Positions 42,121-52,962 of a stretch of 64,000 nt of DNA are shown here, one piece after another. The DNA comes from Paraphaeosphaeria minitans (lineage: Eukaryota > Ascomycota > Dothideomycetes > Pleosporales > Didymosphaeriaceae). Made by a program: the position numbers and the translations under genes. The stretch is taken from positions 1,612,001 through 1,676,000 of the forward strand of contig WJXW01000007.1 in assembly GCA_015832175.1 (NCBI GenBank), written 5' to 3'. Position 1 is the stretch's first letter, and every line of letters begins with the position of its first letter. Under the pieces are notes generated by a model. The model worked only from the letters and a program-made list of their open reading frames with translations, was not told the origin of the DNA and searched no databases.

Positions 42121-43389
42121 GTTTGGTTTGGGTTGAGTTGTGCAGTCTGTGTTTTTACTACTTCTTCTAGAGTGCGTGGGAGAGCGCGTATACAAAAGAT
42201 ATATGGGCAAGGCGGCGCATTGTGAACGTGACTGTGACAAGAAATGGAAGGCCGTACAACAATGTAAGTGAAGTGAACTGCACAAAGACGCCGCCTGTGG
42301 TTAGGCGTTTGAATTTAGTCAGTGATGCGAGAGACAAACAAGCGCGCTGTCTGAGACAAAAAGATACAAAGGCAGCCGCGACAATAACCTGCCTGAGGTC
42401 CCCCACCAAGCCACGGATTCGCCAGTGGTGCTGCTCACAACGGCTTCAGCGTCTGTGGCACTATCCACCTAGGGCAACCTGCGAGTTGCCTTGGCTGTGC
42501 ATTCATCTATGCATCCTTAGCCCTTTCCACAGCCTACCGCTGCATAGCTCTCTACCACCAAACCACAGCCTTCTTCCTCACCCATCCAAAAAAAGAAGAC
42601 CTTCGGTCATACAGCTTATTATTACCTCCCACCTCGCTCCGCCTTTGGCACTGGCGCTGGCGCATCGCAGTATATCGGATACCGTCACACGGACCGCCGG
42701 CTCGGCTTAGTGTTTGGAATGTACAACTTCCCAGAAGACAGGGGAAGAGGGGGGTTTACCGATGGTAGACCAAATCAGGGTGCAGTCGACACAACACCAT
42801 CCGACTCCGCCTCGCGGTTGGGAGTCGGTGGCGCCAGGTGTTGAGGGCGGGCCGGTGAAGGCGGGCCTCTGCAGCCGTATGACCGAAGATGATATAAAGG
42901 CTAATCTTTAAATATATATAGCTGATAAGTTTGGGCGGGGTAATATTGCTAAGGAGATTGGTTGTGTGGGTGGGTGGGTGGCCGGCTAGCGAGGTGAATG
43001 ATGGACGGAGAGGGCAGCCAAAGTCCCAACCAAGGCGATGGGCACATACGAAAGCTGCAATTTGACTCTCATGTATGCCGATTTCTGGTTAAATTCGCAC
43101 TCTGGAATAAAATGATAAGCAGATGCAAGATTTAGGATTCAGGGCGGGATAAACCATAACATTATCGGAGCGGGCAACCAGTATACCCTCTTCTCTCACA
43201 TGACAGCCTTACTTCGACTCTTGCATTCGTATATTACCTTGCGCAGTAGGCCATCGCACTACTTTCTATCCATGCTCTTGCCATCAATGCTTATCGTCGG
43301 CCATCGCGCTCATATAAGCACATAATGAGCTCTTGCGAACCGTCTTCCCCCATCTTAGTTTTTTTGAACCGACCTGTACGTCTCAGTCT
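42121..43389. other. Gene-free 1.3 kb
   Basis: Between two minus-strand orphan genes. No supported open frame. A short AT-rich stretch (AAATATATATAG) lies near 42909. Confidence 0.5.
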
Positions 43390-44075
43390 TCATCCTCCAC
43401 CCTTCCCTATGTCCACAATCATCAGTCCCGGCGTCCTCCTGCCCCCTCCTCTTGCAAACGCAAACCCCACCTCTCCCGGCGTCGCTCTTGCATACACGCA
43501 CCAATTGACGTCCCATCCTATCTTTTGACTCTGCAGCATCTGTAGCACCATCTGGTAGTGTGTCTCATGCACAGATAGATCCATGTCATATATCAATATG
43601 ATGTTGCGGTGTGCTGTGAGGAAGGTGTCCGACAAGCCGGGGCTAGAGGGTTAGCATGATACACCTACTTGGCAAAAACAACATGTAGGTCTACGTTGTT
43701 ATCGACGAAACAGGTGGACAAGACGATACAGTACAGATGGAGAAATAAACGACATACTAGAAGCTGATTACGTCGATAAGCACAGGCCACAGCTGGAAGG
43801 GAAGTTGGGCGTGAATGCGGGAATAGTACCGCGCGCCCGTGATGGTGCTGTACATTTCCCTCGTCGGAAAGATGACCTTTGCATTCTCGGGGCATTCGCT
43901 CGGAAAGCTGCCACTCCTTCAGCTCGAACGCTCCTCACGAGGCGGATGGGATGTGCGGTGCTCACGTGAGATGGCTGCCGTCGACGGCAACGTACGGCGA
44001 CGAGGCCGAGCTCGCGACACTGCTCGTCGGCGAGGCTGCAGAGCCTGGCGATGCATAGCTACCGGGCGTAGACAT
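43390..44075 (-). CDS. Hypothetical small protein, three exons
   Basis: The protein has 167 residues. Exons are 44075-43966, 43898-43758 and 43642-43390. The introns are 43965-43899 (GTGAGC...GAG) and 43757-43643 (GTATGT, CTAAC branch, TAG). The N-terminus is Ser/Ala/Pro-rich (STPGSYASPGSAASPTSS). The middle reads as a folded domain: ENAKVIFPTREMYSTITGAR, YYSRIHAQLPFQLWPVLIDV, then SDTFLTAHRNIILIYDMDLS. The end is Gly-rich. Splice phase agrees throughout, which is the main evidence that this is a gene, since each exon alone is a short frame. I do not recognise the family, and no catalytic motif, signal peptide or membrane segment was seen. A further C-terminal intron is possible. Confidence 0.5.
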
Positions 44076-44211
44076 GATCGTAGCAAGGGAAGACCGCAGG
44101 AGAGCTCAAACTGGGCGCGCGGCGATATAGGCGCTAGGAAAACGGCTCGGGCGAGGTGGGTTGGGTCAAAGTTTCTCTACGACGCCGGGTGTGTGCACGC
44201 TGCGAGCTGTC

Positions 44212-44248
44212 GCATCCCATTGCATCCCATTGCATCCCATTGCATCCT
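44212..44248. repeat. 10-bp tandem repeat GCATCCCATT, about four copies
   Basis: Near-perfect tandem copies. It lies 140 bp upstream of the ATG of the minus-strand orphan gene. Confidence 0.85.
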
Positions 44249-44403
44249 ACTCTCTGTGCGATGCAGTGCCGCCTCGCCCCGGTTTCAGCGTCGGCCACCC
44301 GTGTTGCTATGTCGCTGTCGTTTCTGTTGTGCGACGTGCAGCACTGCGAAGTATCTGCATCGCTCTGCGACCCAGGTGGAGCACACCCGAAGCGTGCAAG
44401 TGC

Positions 44404-44502
44404 GTGCAGGTGGGTGCAGGTGGGTGCAGGTGGGTGCAGGTGGGTGCAGGTGGGTGCAGGTGGATGCAAGTGGGTGCAAGTGGGTGCATGCAGGTGCAGG
44501 TG
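44404..44502. repeat. 10-bp minisatellite TGGGTGCAGG, about nine copies with decay at the right end
   Basis: Six perfect units are followed by variants (TGGATGCAAG, TGGGTGCAAG). All six frames stay open across it, giving artefactual Val-Gly-Ala-Gly-Gly or Thr-Cys-His-Leu-His runs. Confidence 0.9.
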
Positions 44503-44715
44503 CTGTTCCAGTGACAGGCGCGAGAGGCGCAGGGCGCATGCAACATCGGCTATACCCGAAAAAGTTAGCGCCGAACTGGCCTCTCCCCGTCGACGTCAAC
44601 GGCCGACCCCGTGACATGGAGGCCGCCGTCTGACGTCACCAGAGCCGGAACCCGGAATTCACATGTCGCCAGTGTGTCTGTACATAATAAGTCTTCAAGC
44701 GACAGACTACCTATG

Positions 44716-44845
44716 CACACCTTGCTCTTAATCAAATCTAGGTAGCTTCTTCACACCTTGCTCTCAATCAGATCTAGTTTCCTCACGCCCTGCTCTCGAT
44801 CAACCCTGGCTTCCTCACACCCTGCCCTCAATCAAACCTAGCTCC
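44716..44845. repeat. Tandem repeat of a 32-36-bp unit, four diverged copies
   Basis: Units start at 44716, 44752, 44784 and 44816 and share CACACCTTGCTCTCAATCAA followed by TCTAG and CTTCCT. The array ends 15 bp before the ATG at 44860, so it probably forms the leader or core promoter of that gene. Confidence 0.8.
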
Positions 44846-44859
44846 ATTCACCCTTCAAC

Positions 44860-45383
44860 ATGTCCAACAACGAAGAAACACAGCACGTCCCCACGAAGAA
44901 CAAGGACGAGGACGAAGAGGAGAGCAAAGGCTCAGGAGGCCTTCTCGCGCCCATCGGCGACCCCATCGGTACGTGACACTCCCATCCCCCCCTCCACGCG
45001 AGAAGGAACCCAACCTCTCCCGCAAAACGCAAGCAGTCCGAGTGCACCTTTGCACATCTACCCATCCGCCCATCCACCACACAACCCAACCCTCCTAACA
45101 CCCGCCCCCAGGCAAAGCCCTCGAAACCGGCCTCCGCCCCATCGGCGCTCCACTCGAAAAAGGCATCACCGGCCCCCTCGGCGACGCCCTCGGCGGCAGC
45201 ACGCGCGGCGTGCTGGGCCCGCTCCTGGGCGACAAGGAAGAGCGGTCCGAGGTGCTCGGCGGCAACAACGTGGACAGCTACAGCAAGAAGGAGAGCCTGG
45301 GCGGCAAGGAGCAGAATGGGCAGAATCCGCTGGGCTTGGACCAGACGGGGCGGTGGGGGTTCCAGGAGGACGAGCAGAAGTGA
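44860..45383 (+). CDS. Small Gly/Lys/Asp-rich hypothetical protein
   Basis: The protein has 126 residues. Exon 1 is 44860-44968, the intron is 44969-45111 (GTACGT...CCCCCAG) and exon 2 is 45112-45383. The protein is hydrophilic: an acidic N-terminus (NKDEDEEESKGSGG), then a repeated pattern in which GLLAPIGDPIGKALETGLRP is echoed by GAPLEKGITGPLGDALGG and GVLGPLLGDKEE. A polar tail ends at WGFQEDEQK. The internal G-P-L/I-G-D repeats suggest a disordered or stress-type protein. Similar small glycine-rich proteins are common in Pezizomycotina, but I know no function. The spliced frame removes a stop-containing intron, which supports the model. Confidence 0.65.
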
Positions 45384-45641
45384 TTTCGATGATGGGTGAA
45401 GAGTCAAGGTGGGGGATTTTTTTGTTGTATGATTATGGATGTGGTTGTGGTTGTGGATGTCGACATGGTCATGGACATGGATGTCACGCTTAATGCTTGG
45501 AATGTAAACGTTATGACTTCGAATGCATTGGTGCACATCATGGACGTGAAGCGCGATCAGACAAATGGGTATCCCAGCAACAACACCAGCACCAGCACCA
45601 ACACCACGGCGCCATCCATCCCTCTCCCCCCAAAGGAAACC

Positions 45642-47492
45642 TCAAAACATCTCATCCAGCCCACTCTCATCAAACACACTCTTATCCCCACCCGTAGCCT
45701 CTCTCTTCTCCCGAAACGTATCGTCCAAGCTACCCGTGCCGTCAAGACCTTGCACAGACCGCGCCCCAGTGCCGTACCCATCCTCTCCCGCGTCCTCGCT
45801 GCCGCAGCTATGCCTCGACGCACTGTTCCGCAGCGGAGGCACGGGCGTCCGTCCCGTCAGTATGTCGTACAAGCTGTCGTCGCTCTCGTCGCCGTCGTCG
45901 TCATCGTCGTCTCGGCTTTGAAAACGCAGGATCTGATCTTTGCCTTGGGGCCAGACGAGTATGTAGCCCTGCTGATGCCCGACCACCATCGCGGGCTTCT
46001 GGTCTGGCTCCGTGGTGAGCCATCTTGCCGACCATTTGGCGGGCGCAGATCCGACAGGTTTGGCTATGTTGTCTGCGAGGGAAAGGATGGTCGGTGGGCC
46101 GGTCGTTGGGTCGGAGGAAGAGGTCGAACTCGCAAAAGGGTGCGCGGTGTAGAGGTAGAGCGTCGGTGAGTCGTGTACGGACTGGATAAGAAGGTGAGAT
46201 GGGTGGCTTGGGTGCCATTGTAGTGCTTTGACGGGGGAGTGCAGTATGAGAATCGTCCTCGGTTGAAGACTGCGCAAATCCCATATCCATACTGTTGTCG
46301 GTGTGGAGTCGTCTCGCGTTGCGCAAAGTGTGCCGTCTTTGTTGAAAGCCATGGCGCTGATGCCCTGCTTCATGAGCCCGGTGTCGTTCTTCTCCACTGG
46401 CGCCTTCGGCGGAGTCGCGGGTTGTTGAGCGACTTCGAAACTCCTGAAACCACGTGCGTCGATTTGCTCCATGTATACCGATGCGCTTGGTACGCATATC
46501 TCCGCCGTATGATCCAGATACACAACCGGAGAGAACGTTTTGGTGGACAGGATCCGCACGCGACGATCCCAACCACCAACAGCCAGCCAATCGTCCCCAG
46601 GAACCCACTCTACCGTCTTGATCCCCAGGCCTTCGATGCCCCATTCGCTCGGCTCATCGGGAAGCTCGCGCGATATGGTTCGGTAAAGATGTCCATCCGC
46701 CGTGTATATGCACAAGCTGTATCCAACACTTGCCGCGTCCCAAATCGCAAGCCATCTTCCATCAGAGCTCCACCGTACCCCTTGTGCATCCTGCGTTGTC
46801 AGCTCCACCCTATTTATCACATCGTACGTCTTAGGTGCAAGCAGCATGAGCATGTCCACGCCCGGGCTACGGCACAGCAGTGCTAGCACACTCCCTCTAC
46901 CACCGACACCCTGCTCTTCGCTACATGGCCTATATCCCCACCCTCTGCCATCTTTCCCACTGAACTTCGGATCTCGAATGTCCACCGTGCGTCCAGTCTT
47001 CAGACTCCACGCCATGGCCCGGCTCGCAAAGTCGCTCCAGATGAGCACCTCGTCCTCATCCCGCCCAAACTCTACCGTGACATTCTTCCCCATGCCACCA
47101 GACCCGTTGCTGATTACAGCAGTCCAATTGTCATCCCGTAGGTCGTAGACGCGCGTGGTATCATCGTCTGCTACGAGGATGCGGTGCGATCGTGGTGGAA
47201 GCACAGAGGAGCGCCGTGGCGGCGTTGAGGCGCCGCTCGGGGATGCGGACGGTGGAGACCACGCTATCTGCGACCGGCGCACATCGTGTGTTTGGGGGAG
47301 CGGTATGTTGCGGACCAGCTCGAAGGTAACGAGGGAGCGGATCTGGAGGCGGGCGCCGGTGAGACACGCGATGTGGGATGCGGTTGGTGATGGAGCCGAG
47401 AGGGAAGTCGCTATAGTTGTGAGCGTGGTCTCGATGGGGAACGAGAGGTTTGGTTGCCTTTGTACTGTGGAGAGACGTCTGTAGTCTCCATG
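45642..47492 (-). CDS. WD40-repeat protein, WRAP73/Wdr8-like
   Basis: Beta-propeller protein of about 610 residues, essentially one open frame. Family features are SLSAPSPTASHIACLTGARL near the N-terminus with QIRSLVTFELVRNIPLP. WD-type blades follow: VTVEFGRDEDEVLIWSDFAS, VRWSSDGRWLAIWDAAS, VEWVPGDDWLAVGGWDRRVR, ISAMAFNKDGTLCATRDDS and VWIWDLRSLQPRTILILHSP. The C-terminal ~100 residues are acidic and disordered (RDDDDDDGDESDD). WRAP73/Wdr8 works with Msd1/SSX2IP-type proteins at spindle pole bodies to anchor minus ends and motors. The N-terminus is uncertain. The open frame has no ATG; the nearest ATG (47492, METTDVSPQYKG) needs an unusually short intron to join in phase. The WD40 call is firm; the orthology is likely. 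Confidence 0.78.
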   Translation of the reverse strand, partial: HGDYRRLSTVQRQPNLSFPIETTLTTIATSLSAPSPTASHIACLTGARLQIRSLVTFELVRNIPLPQTHDVRRSQIAWSPPSASPSGASTPPRRSSVLPPRSHRILVADDDTTRVYDLRDDNWTAVISNGSGGMGKNVTVEFGRDEDEVLIWSDFASRAMAWSLKTGRTVDIRDPKFSGKDGRGWGYRPCSEEQGVGGRGSVLALLCRSPGVDMLMLLAPKTYDVINRVELTTQDAQGVRWSSDGRWLAIWDAASVGYSLCIYTADGHLYRTISRELPDEPSEWGIEGLGIKTVEWVPGDDWLAVGGWDRRVRILSTKTFSPVVYLDHTAEICVPSASVYMEQIDARGFRSFEVAQQPATPPKAPVEKNDTGLMKQGISAMAFNKDGTLCATRDDSTPTTVWIWDLRSLQPRTILILHSPVKALQWHPSHPSHLLIQSVHDSPTLYLYTAHPFASSTSSSDPTTGPPTILSLADNIAKPVGSAPAKWSARWLTTEPDQKPAMVVGHQQGYILVWPQGKDQILRFQSRDDDDDDGDESDDSLYDILTGRTPVPPLRNSASRHSCGSEDAGEDGYGTGARSVQGLDGTGSLDDTFREKREATGGDKSVFDESGLDEMF

Positions 47493-48024
47493 GCTTCTGG
47501 TGGATATGCAATGCTCTGGTGGATGCGTGTTGACGAGGATAAACAAGGTGCAGAGGATTTGACCAATCAGGTGCTGAAAGCGCCGCCCACTTCCGAGACC
47601 CTTCTGAGGCCCTTCCGCAGTCCTTTAAGTTAAGCACAGAAGCATTCGACCGAGCCAGAGGCACAGTCGTGAATTCGTTGTACGAGAAGTAAACATTCGC
47701 TATGATTACAGAGCCTTTCTTTTCTTCTTCGAATGTAGGGCACGCGGCGACTACGTTGCAAAGCTCGACTGGAATAACGGCAGGGGTTTGGCATTGGTAT
47801 CAACTTCATAGGCATCTACTCTTAAGCTCTTTTGGGTGAGGTAGAGAGGCGTTGAACATACATACAGATCCGTTCATCATCAAGCCTCCAACGTGCTAAG
47901 AATATACCCTAACCAAAGCGTATCTAGGAAGTGAAGTAAACCAAAGAGAGTTCCATATCCAATCGTGCGTTCTAAGACTCGCTGAAACGCGTTCAATACA
48001 TGACCATAGCTCATGACACAAGAC
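47493..48024. other. Intergenic, 0.53 kb
   Basis: I saw no gene. It holds the promoter of the WD40 gene and the 3' flank of the Gln/Pro-rich gene. Confidence 0.5.
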
Positions 48025-50973
48025 TCAGGTGCTGTACACTGGGGCCTTGATCAAAATGCTCTTGCCCCGGATTTGCACCGCTACACCAACGGACAAGCGA
48101 ACCCTCGGTTGAGGCCCATCGTCTTTGGTGGACTGCGACAGACTTTGCTGGCTTGGATTAGGCTGGTGGCCCAGCGACTTACCCAGTGTAGCTTGATTCT
48201 GGGATGGCTTCTTTGACCCACCGAATCCGAACATGCTCCGCTTCTTGTCAACTGGCTCTTTACTAGAATGCTGGCTCGACTGTTCCGGCTCGCCAATTGA
48301 TGCGTTATCATCCACCTTAGAAGCGACACTTCGCAAAGAAGCACGGTCCGTTTCGTCGATTTCTCGAATAGGGTCTGTCAAAGCAGGAATGCCAGACTCC
48401 ATCTTCATGAACTCGGGGACGAGGCCTTGTCCGGGGTAGAAGTACTCAATCTGGACCTCTCTACTTTCCAAGGGAAGGTGCTGCGCGACACTGATGGCTA
48501 GCTCCACAATCATGGGAACTCCTCCGTTCAAGTCTGGTGGGGCAGGGTCATTGAGATACATCTGTATAGAAGCGATGAGCTTCTCGTTGAGTGTTTCGGT
48601 CAATGTCGCTCGGTTCGGTCCTGACTGGGCAGCTTTCAATTGATCGGCCAATCCTTCTAGGGTTGCCAGACGCCAATTGATAACTTTCGCATTCAAAGCA
48701 TCTTCATCTTCAGAGGTGTGGCAGGCTGCAGCATACTTGCGTATGTTGATCTGAATGGTCTTCAGCTGTGTCGAGAGGCCCGTCTCCAGGTCAGGATGAA
48801 AGTACTTGTCGAATATGTTTTCGACCAGCCACTGCGAGATGAAAGCACGTCCGACCGCAGTCATCTCCTGTTTGCCAGTTTCTACAGCAGTCTTATTCAC
48901 GACAGGCTGTAGCCAGGGTGGTATCGCCTTCCAATCCTTGCGAATTGCGAAGGAAAGCTGGGCTATCAAACCGTCGAGCCTGTTGAAGCGAGTGGCATAT
49001 TCGGTGTCATCCCATGACGTGCGCGACAAGGAGAGACGTTGGTTCGCGAGGGTGTTTTGGAGTTGGTGCACTTGGGTTTGCTGCTCGAAGAAGTATCGCT
49101 TCACCTTTTGGTACTTTTCACCTGCGATGGGTCAGTACCACGTGGTGTGCATCGAATGGGAGGCTTACGCAAAACGTCGTGTTCTTTGACCAATTGGGCT
49201 ACCTCGTCGTCCGACATGTCTGTCGTAGCGCGCGGCGGCGGCGTGGCCCGTCCCATCTCTCCACTCTGCGAAGTCTGGCCCTTCTCTCCCCTATATGGCT
49301 GCCCCTGCGAAGCTGTTGGCACGACGTTAGCGCCAAAAGGTTGGATGCCCGGCGGTACAGGCGGTTGTCCTTGGGCCTGACCTTGTGTTGAGCTCTGCTG
49401 GAGGAGAGAGCTCTCTCGCGAGGGCGGAGCCTGTTGCTGACCTCCATCGTTGACCTTCCTCAAGGTATTGCGCGAGCCGCTGGTCGCCGGAGCCATGTTG
49501 TCTTGCTGCGGCGGCGTTACGCTCTGCGAGTGAGGATCAGTTGACGGGGACGGCTGTGCCTGCTGGTCGTAACCCTGGAAGGTGGGAGGCTGTGATTGGA
49601 GGGGCGACGGTGGGGCAAGCGACGCGTGCGATGACGGAGCGCGAAGCTGCTGCGAGTGTTGGCCGTCGATCGGCTGACCGCCCTGCACGATCTTGGGGAC
49701 TGGTTGCGACGCCGGAGGCGCGTTAGGTTCGCCCTGTGCTTGCGACGGCGGGCGAACGTGCTGCACCTGCTGGAAGTCTTGGCCCTGGTGTGGCTGAGGC
49801 TGTTGCGGGGAAGGCTGCGATTGCTGCGAGTAGCGGGGACTCTGCACCTGCTGCTCTGGCGGGCCCTGCGGCGATGGCTGGTGTGCGTGCTGCGCGGCTT
49901 GCTGGGCCTGCTGGGCCTGTTGGTACTGGTAGTAGTTCTGCTGCTGCTGCGACGGCGGCGGTGGGGGGACTTGGACGCCGCCGACGAGCGGGCTGGGTGC
50001 GTTCGGCGGGGGCGGGTAGGCGTGGTAGTCGGCTGGGTTAGAGGGCCGCTGGCCAGGAGGCTGCTGGTAGTTCTGGTACGAGGGCGGGTGTTGTTGTGGT
50101 TGCAGACCCTGGTGTTCGGGGCTGTAGTGGTCTACCCCGCCTTGGGTGTGATAACTTCCCTCCGTGCTCACTCTAGCGAGTGGGGGCCGATGGTATTGCT
50201 CCTGATGCGGGTTGGGCGAGTACTGCGGCGGATGCTGCTGCTGGAATTGCGCGTCTTTGGGCGGCACTCGGGGCTGCTCGTCTTGCTGCTGCAGGAATGG
50301 GTCGAGGTCGTTTTCGTCGTGCTCGTTTGAGGGTGCGAGATGCGAGCTGGACCCGCCGTGCTGCCCGTGCCGCTGATTCCACTGCGCTGCGCGCAGGCGG
50401 TGCTCCTCCTCGCGCTGCCGGATTTCGAGCTCGCGCGGGTCGCTCTTGCGCACCGATTGTCGCCGGCCGACCTTGCTCGACTTGGAGCGGTCCTCTTCTT
50501 TGTGGCTTGTGAGCCCGAGGCGGCTGCGGAAGCCTTGCTTCTTGGGCTCAGGCGCGTACGAGGACTGGGGCTGGTAGGAGCCGCGGCGAGGCTGCTGGTC
50601 GTAGCCCTGGGGAGGCTGCGGACCGCCGTGTAGCTGCTGGAGGGTCTGCTGGTCGAGGGCGATGCCCGAGGAATGGCGATGGCTCGTGTTGCGCTGCGGA
50701 AACGGCTGGTGTTGCTGTCTGAACTGCGGCGGTTGAGGGACGCCGGCGGGAATGTGGACAGGCTGCTGCTGTTGCGCAAGCTGCTCCGAGGGTGGGTATC
50801 TCGCGCCCGTCTCGTTGACGGCGAGTGCTTCGCGTGTCAGCCGCAGGATGCATTGGGCGGCCAGACGCCCACTTACTGGACCCCGGCCCGGAAGGCACTG
50901 GCGACGGGTGGCCGGACGAGGTTTCGACGGACGAGTGCGAGCGGTTCGACTTGTTCCAGGGGAGCGAAGGCAT
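48025..50973 (-). CDS. Large Gln/Pro-rich protein with a conserved helical C-terminal domain, unknown function
   Basis: The protein has 950 residues. Exons are 50973-50877, 50827-49169 and 49121-48025. The introns are 50876-50828 (GTAAGT, CTGAC branch, AAG) and 49168-49122 (GTAAGC, CTGAC branch, CAG). The start MPSLPWNKSNRSHSSVETSS follows from the first intron. Residues about 40-580 are Gln/Pro/Ser-rich and disordered, with a basic patch (FRSRLGLTSHKEEDRSKSSK). From about 570 the sequence turns ordered: MSDDEVAQLVKEHDVLREKY, QKVKRYFFEQQTQVHQLQNT and LIAQLSFAIRKDWKAIPPWL. The last is a mainly helical domain of ~250 residues, possibly coiled-coil at its start. A Ser/Lys-rich tail with MFGFGGSKK follows. 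The arrangement resembles cytoskeletal or polarity scaffold proteins, but I cannot name a family. Confidence 0.78.
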
Positions 50974-51247
50974 GGCAGAAGAGCGCGAGTGCAGCCCGGA
51001 ATCTCTTGCGGAGAGAGGGCGGGGGCTGGGGTGCAAGAGAGGAACTCTGACACCTCAGCTACCGAACGCGAATAGACACTGCGAGCGGGATCAGCGGGCG
51101 ACCAGGGCTCGATTGAACAGCACCATGCGCGAGAAGCTCTCGGATCAAGCTGGACCAAGCCAGCATTGATGATTGCTCTGTGGGAGACTCGCGCACCATG
51201 TAACAACGCCGCGGCCACCCTAAAGCTGGACCCCGGTGCTAGGTACC

Positions 51248-51316
51248 TAGGTAGGTAGGCAGGCAGCAGGCAGGCAGGCAGGCAGGCAGGTAGCTACGGT
51301 AGCTACGGTACGGTAC
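51248..51316. repeat. GGTA/GGCA tetranucleotide array followed by CTACGGTAG repeats
   Basis: AGGTAGGTAGGCAGGCAG... about 12 units, then GCTACGGTA copies and ACGGT copies. Simple-sequence tract. Confidence 0.85.
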
Positions 51317-51802
51317 GATAGATATCAGCAGTACGTGACCGCCTGGCACCTGCAGCAAAATTGAGGACAGCAAGCCGCACGGCGCACGCCGGTGGGCGCC
51401 CGGCAGTCTTCCGCATGAGTGCATGGAGTCCGGCCGTGGCAGTGCTACACTAGACTACCTACCTACCTACTGACTGTGTATGGAATGAGCCTTCGATCCA
51501 TATTGCCATGCCATTGCATCCGCCGAGGAGGGTGAAGCTCTGACAAACAATCGCCCATACAGCCCAGTACCCATGCCTGTCCCATTTCCTTTGCGCGCTC
51601 CAATGTTCTGGTGAAAGCCCTTCTCTACCTACCTAGTACCTAGACTAGGTACCTACCAGAGCGAGACCCGGCCAGCTCCACGGCTTATTCCTATTAATAG
51701 TGTATGAAAGGTGGGTCGCGGACCCCCCAGCAGCAGCCAAATCACCGCTAGTCTAGGAAGTCCGATCGCTTACATTGGTTCATCAGCCTTGCCTGCGCGG
51801 TG

Positions 51803-51993
51803 AAGGCTTTGAGGTGTGGTGGTTGCAGGACTGAGGCTTTGACGTTGTGGTGATTGCAATGCGGAGGCTTTGAGGTGTGGTGGTTGCAGGACTGAGGCTT
51901 TGACGTTGTGGCGATTGCAATGCGGAGGCTTTGACGTTGTGGTGGTTGCAGGCTGAGGCTTTGACGTTGTGGTGGTTGCAGGACCGAGGCTTC
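51803..51993. repeat. Minisatellite of about six ~30-bp units (GAGGCTTTGACGTTGTGGTG...)
   Basis: Units share GAGGCTTTGA(C/G)GT(T/G)GTGG followed by TGGTTGCAGGACT or TGATTGCAATGCG. Two unit types alternate in the left part, so a ~60-bp higher-order period is visible. Confidence 0.85.
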
Positions 51994-52218
51994 TGGAAGC
52001 TTGGAGGCTGTGGTAGTTATCATGCCTACCTACAGGGCAGAGGCATTCCTTCACCGACCCATCTCTACGCTCCAGACCCCGTCGACGTTCAAAGTCTCGT
52101 AGGGCCGATGCAAACCCTCAAACGTCTTCAACGCCAAGAAGGTATAACCCGGTATGCACGTGTTTTTGCCACCTCCAGGTTTCTGCGGCCCGCCGCCAGC
52201 CATCGCAACCCCACTAAC

Positions 52219-52310
52219 CTGTTGCCCATCGCCCGTTGCCCATTGCTCGTTGCCCATCGCTCGTTGCCCATCGCTCATTGCCCATTTCCCGTTGCCCGCT
52301 GCCCATTGCC
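52219..52310. repeat. ~10-bp tandem repeat CGTTGCCCAT and variants
   Basis: About nine imperfect units (GTTGCCCATCG, TTGCCCATTGC, TCGTTGCCCATCGC). Low-complexity tract. Confidence 0.8.
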
Positions 52311-52962
52311 TGATGCAAGCTGGTTGGCATTCCGTACCTTGCACATTCTCTTTGGCCCGAGAGCACTCCGAACGATCGACCTTGGGCGCACCCTTTGCGG
52401 TACCGTAGGGCAGCTAACGGCAGAACTTAGAAGCATGCACAGCGCGGGAACACGGCCCCCAGTTTTGATAGGAGCGAACATGCACCTGAGCAACGTGCCA
52501 GTGATTGCCCGTTGGCAGGCATTGATAAGCGCTGCGTAAGGTCTGCCAAGTGTGTACAACTGAAAAAGACTGCCCATCGCTGCATATGGTAAGATGGTGA
52601 TTACATTCAATATATACGTAGGATTCAGACATCTACACTCGGACAGTGCTTGCACCGTAGCGGGATCCAAGACAGGAAGGTTGCGCAGCGACTAGGCAAG
52701 GCTGTTCTGTGATCTTCTGTTGCGCCTTCAGTTTTGCTCCAAGGCACGGCTTGCTTCGTGGTGCTTCCCACAATGTTCCGTTTCCCTAGAGGTTTCTTCC
52801 GCGTGCCAGAAGTCTCCCAACCCTCACTGCGCAGTACCGTAACCCCGTTCCATCGTCACCAAGGACGATCCCAAAACTTCGAAAATACCTCGGCCGTTGC
52901 CGGATGCACCTGCAGTCAGAAAAGTCGCAGACATGAAACCTTCTTGATCCTCGGCGTGGCCT

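Larger units (their letters stand above)
50974..52962. other. Gene-free 2.0 kb with several tandem arrays
   Basis: This contains tetranucleotide, ~30-bp and ~10-bp arrays (listed separately) and TAGGTACCTA motifs near 51240-51258 and 51625-51657. Short open frames here follow the repeats and are not supported as genes. Confidence 0.5.

Noticed and set aside
43758..43966. Apparent frameshifts in the orphan gene at 43.4-44.1 kb
   Set aside because: A 67-nt GT-AG intron (43965-43899) restores one frame across the region.
44134..44617. Open frames across the 10-bp minisatellite encoding Cys-His-Leu or Val-Gly-Ala-Gly runs
   Set aside because: Translation of a tandem repeat; not gene-like outside the array.
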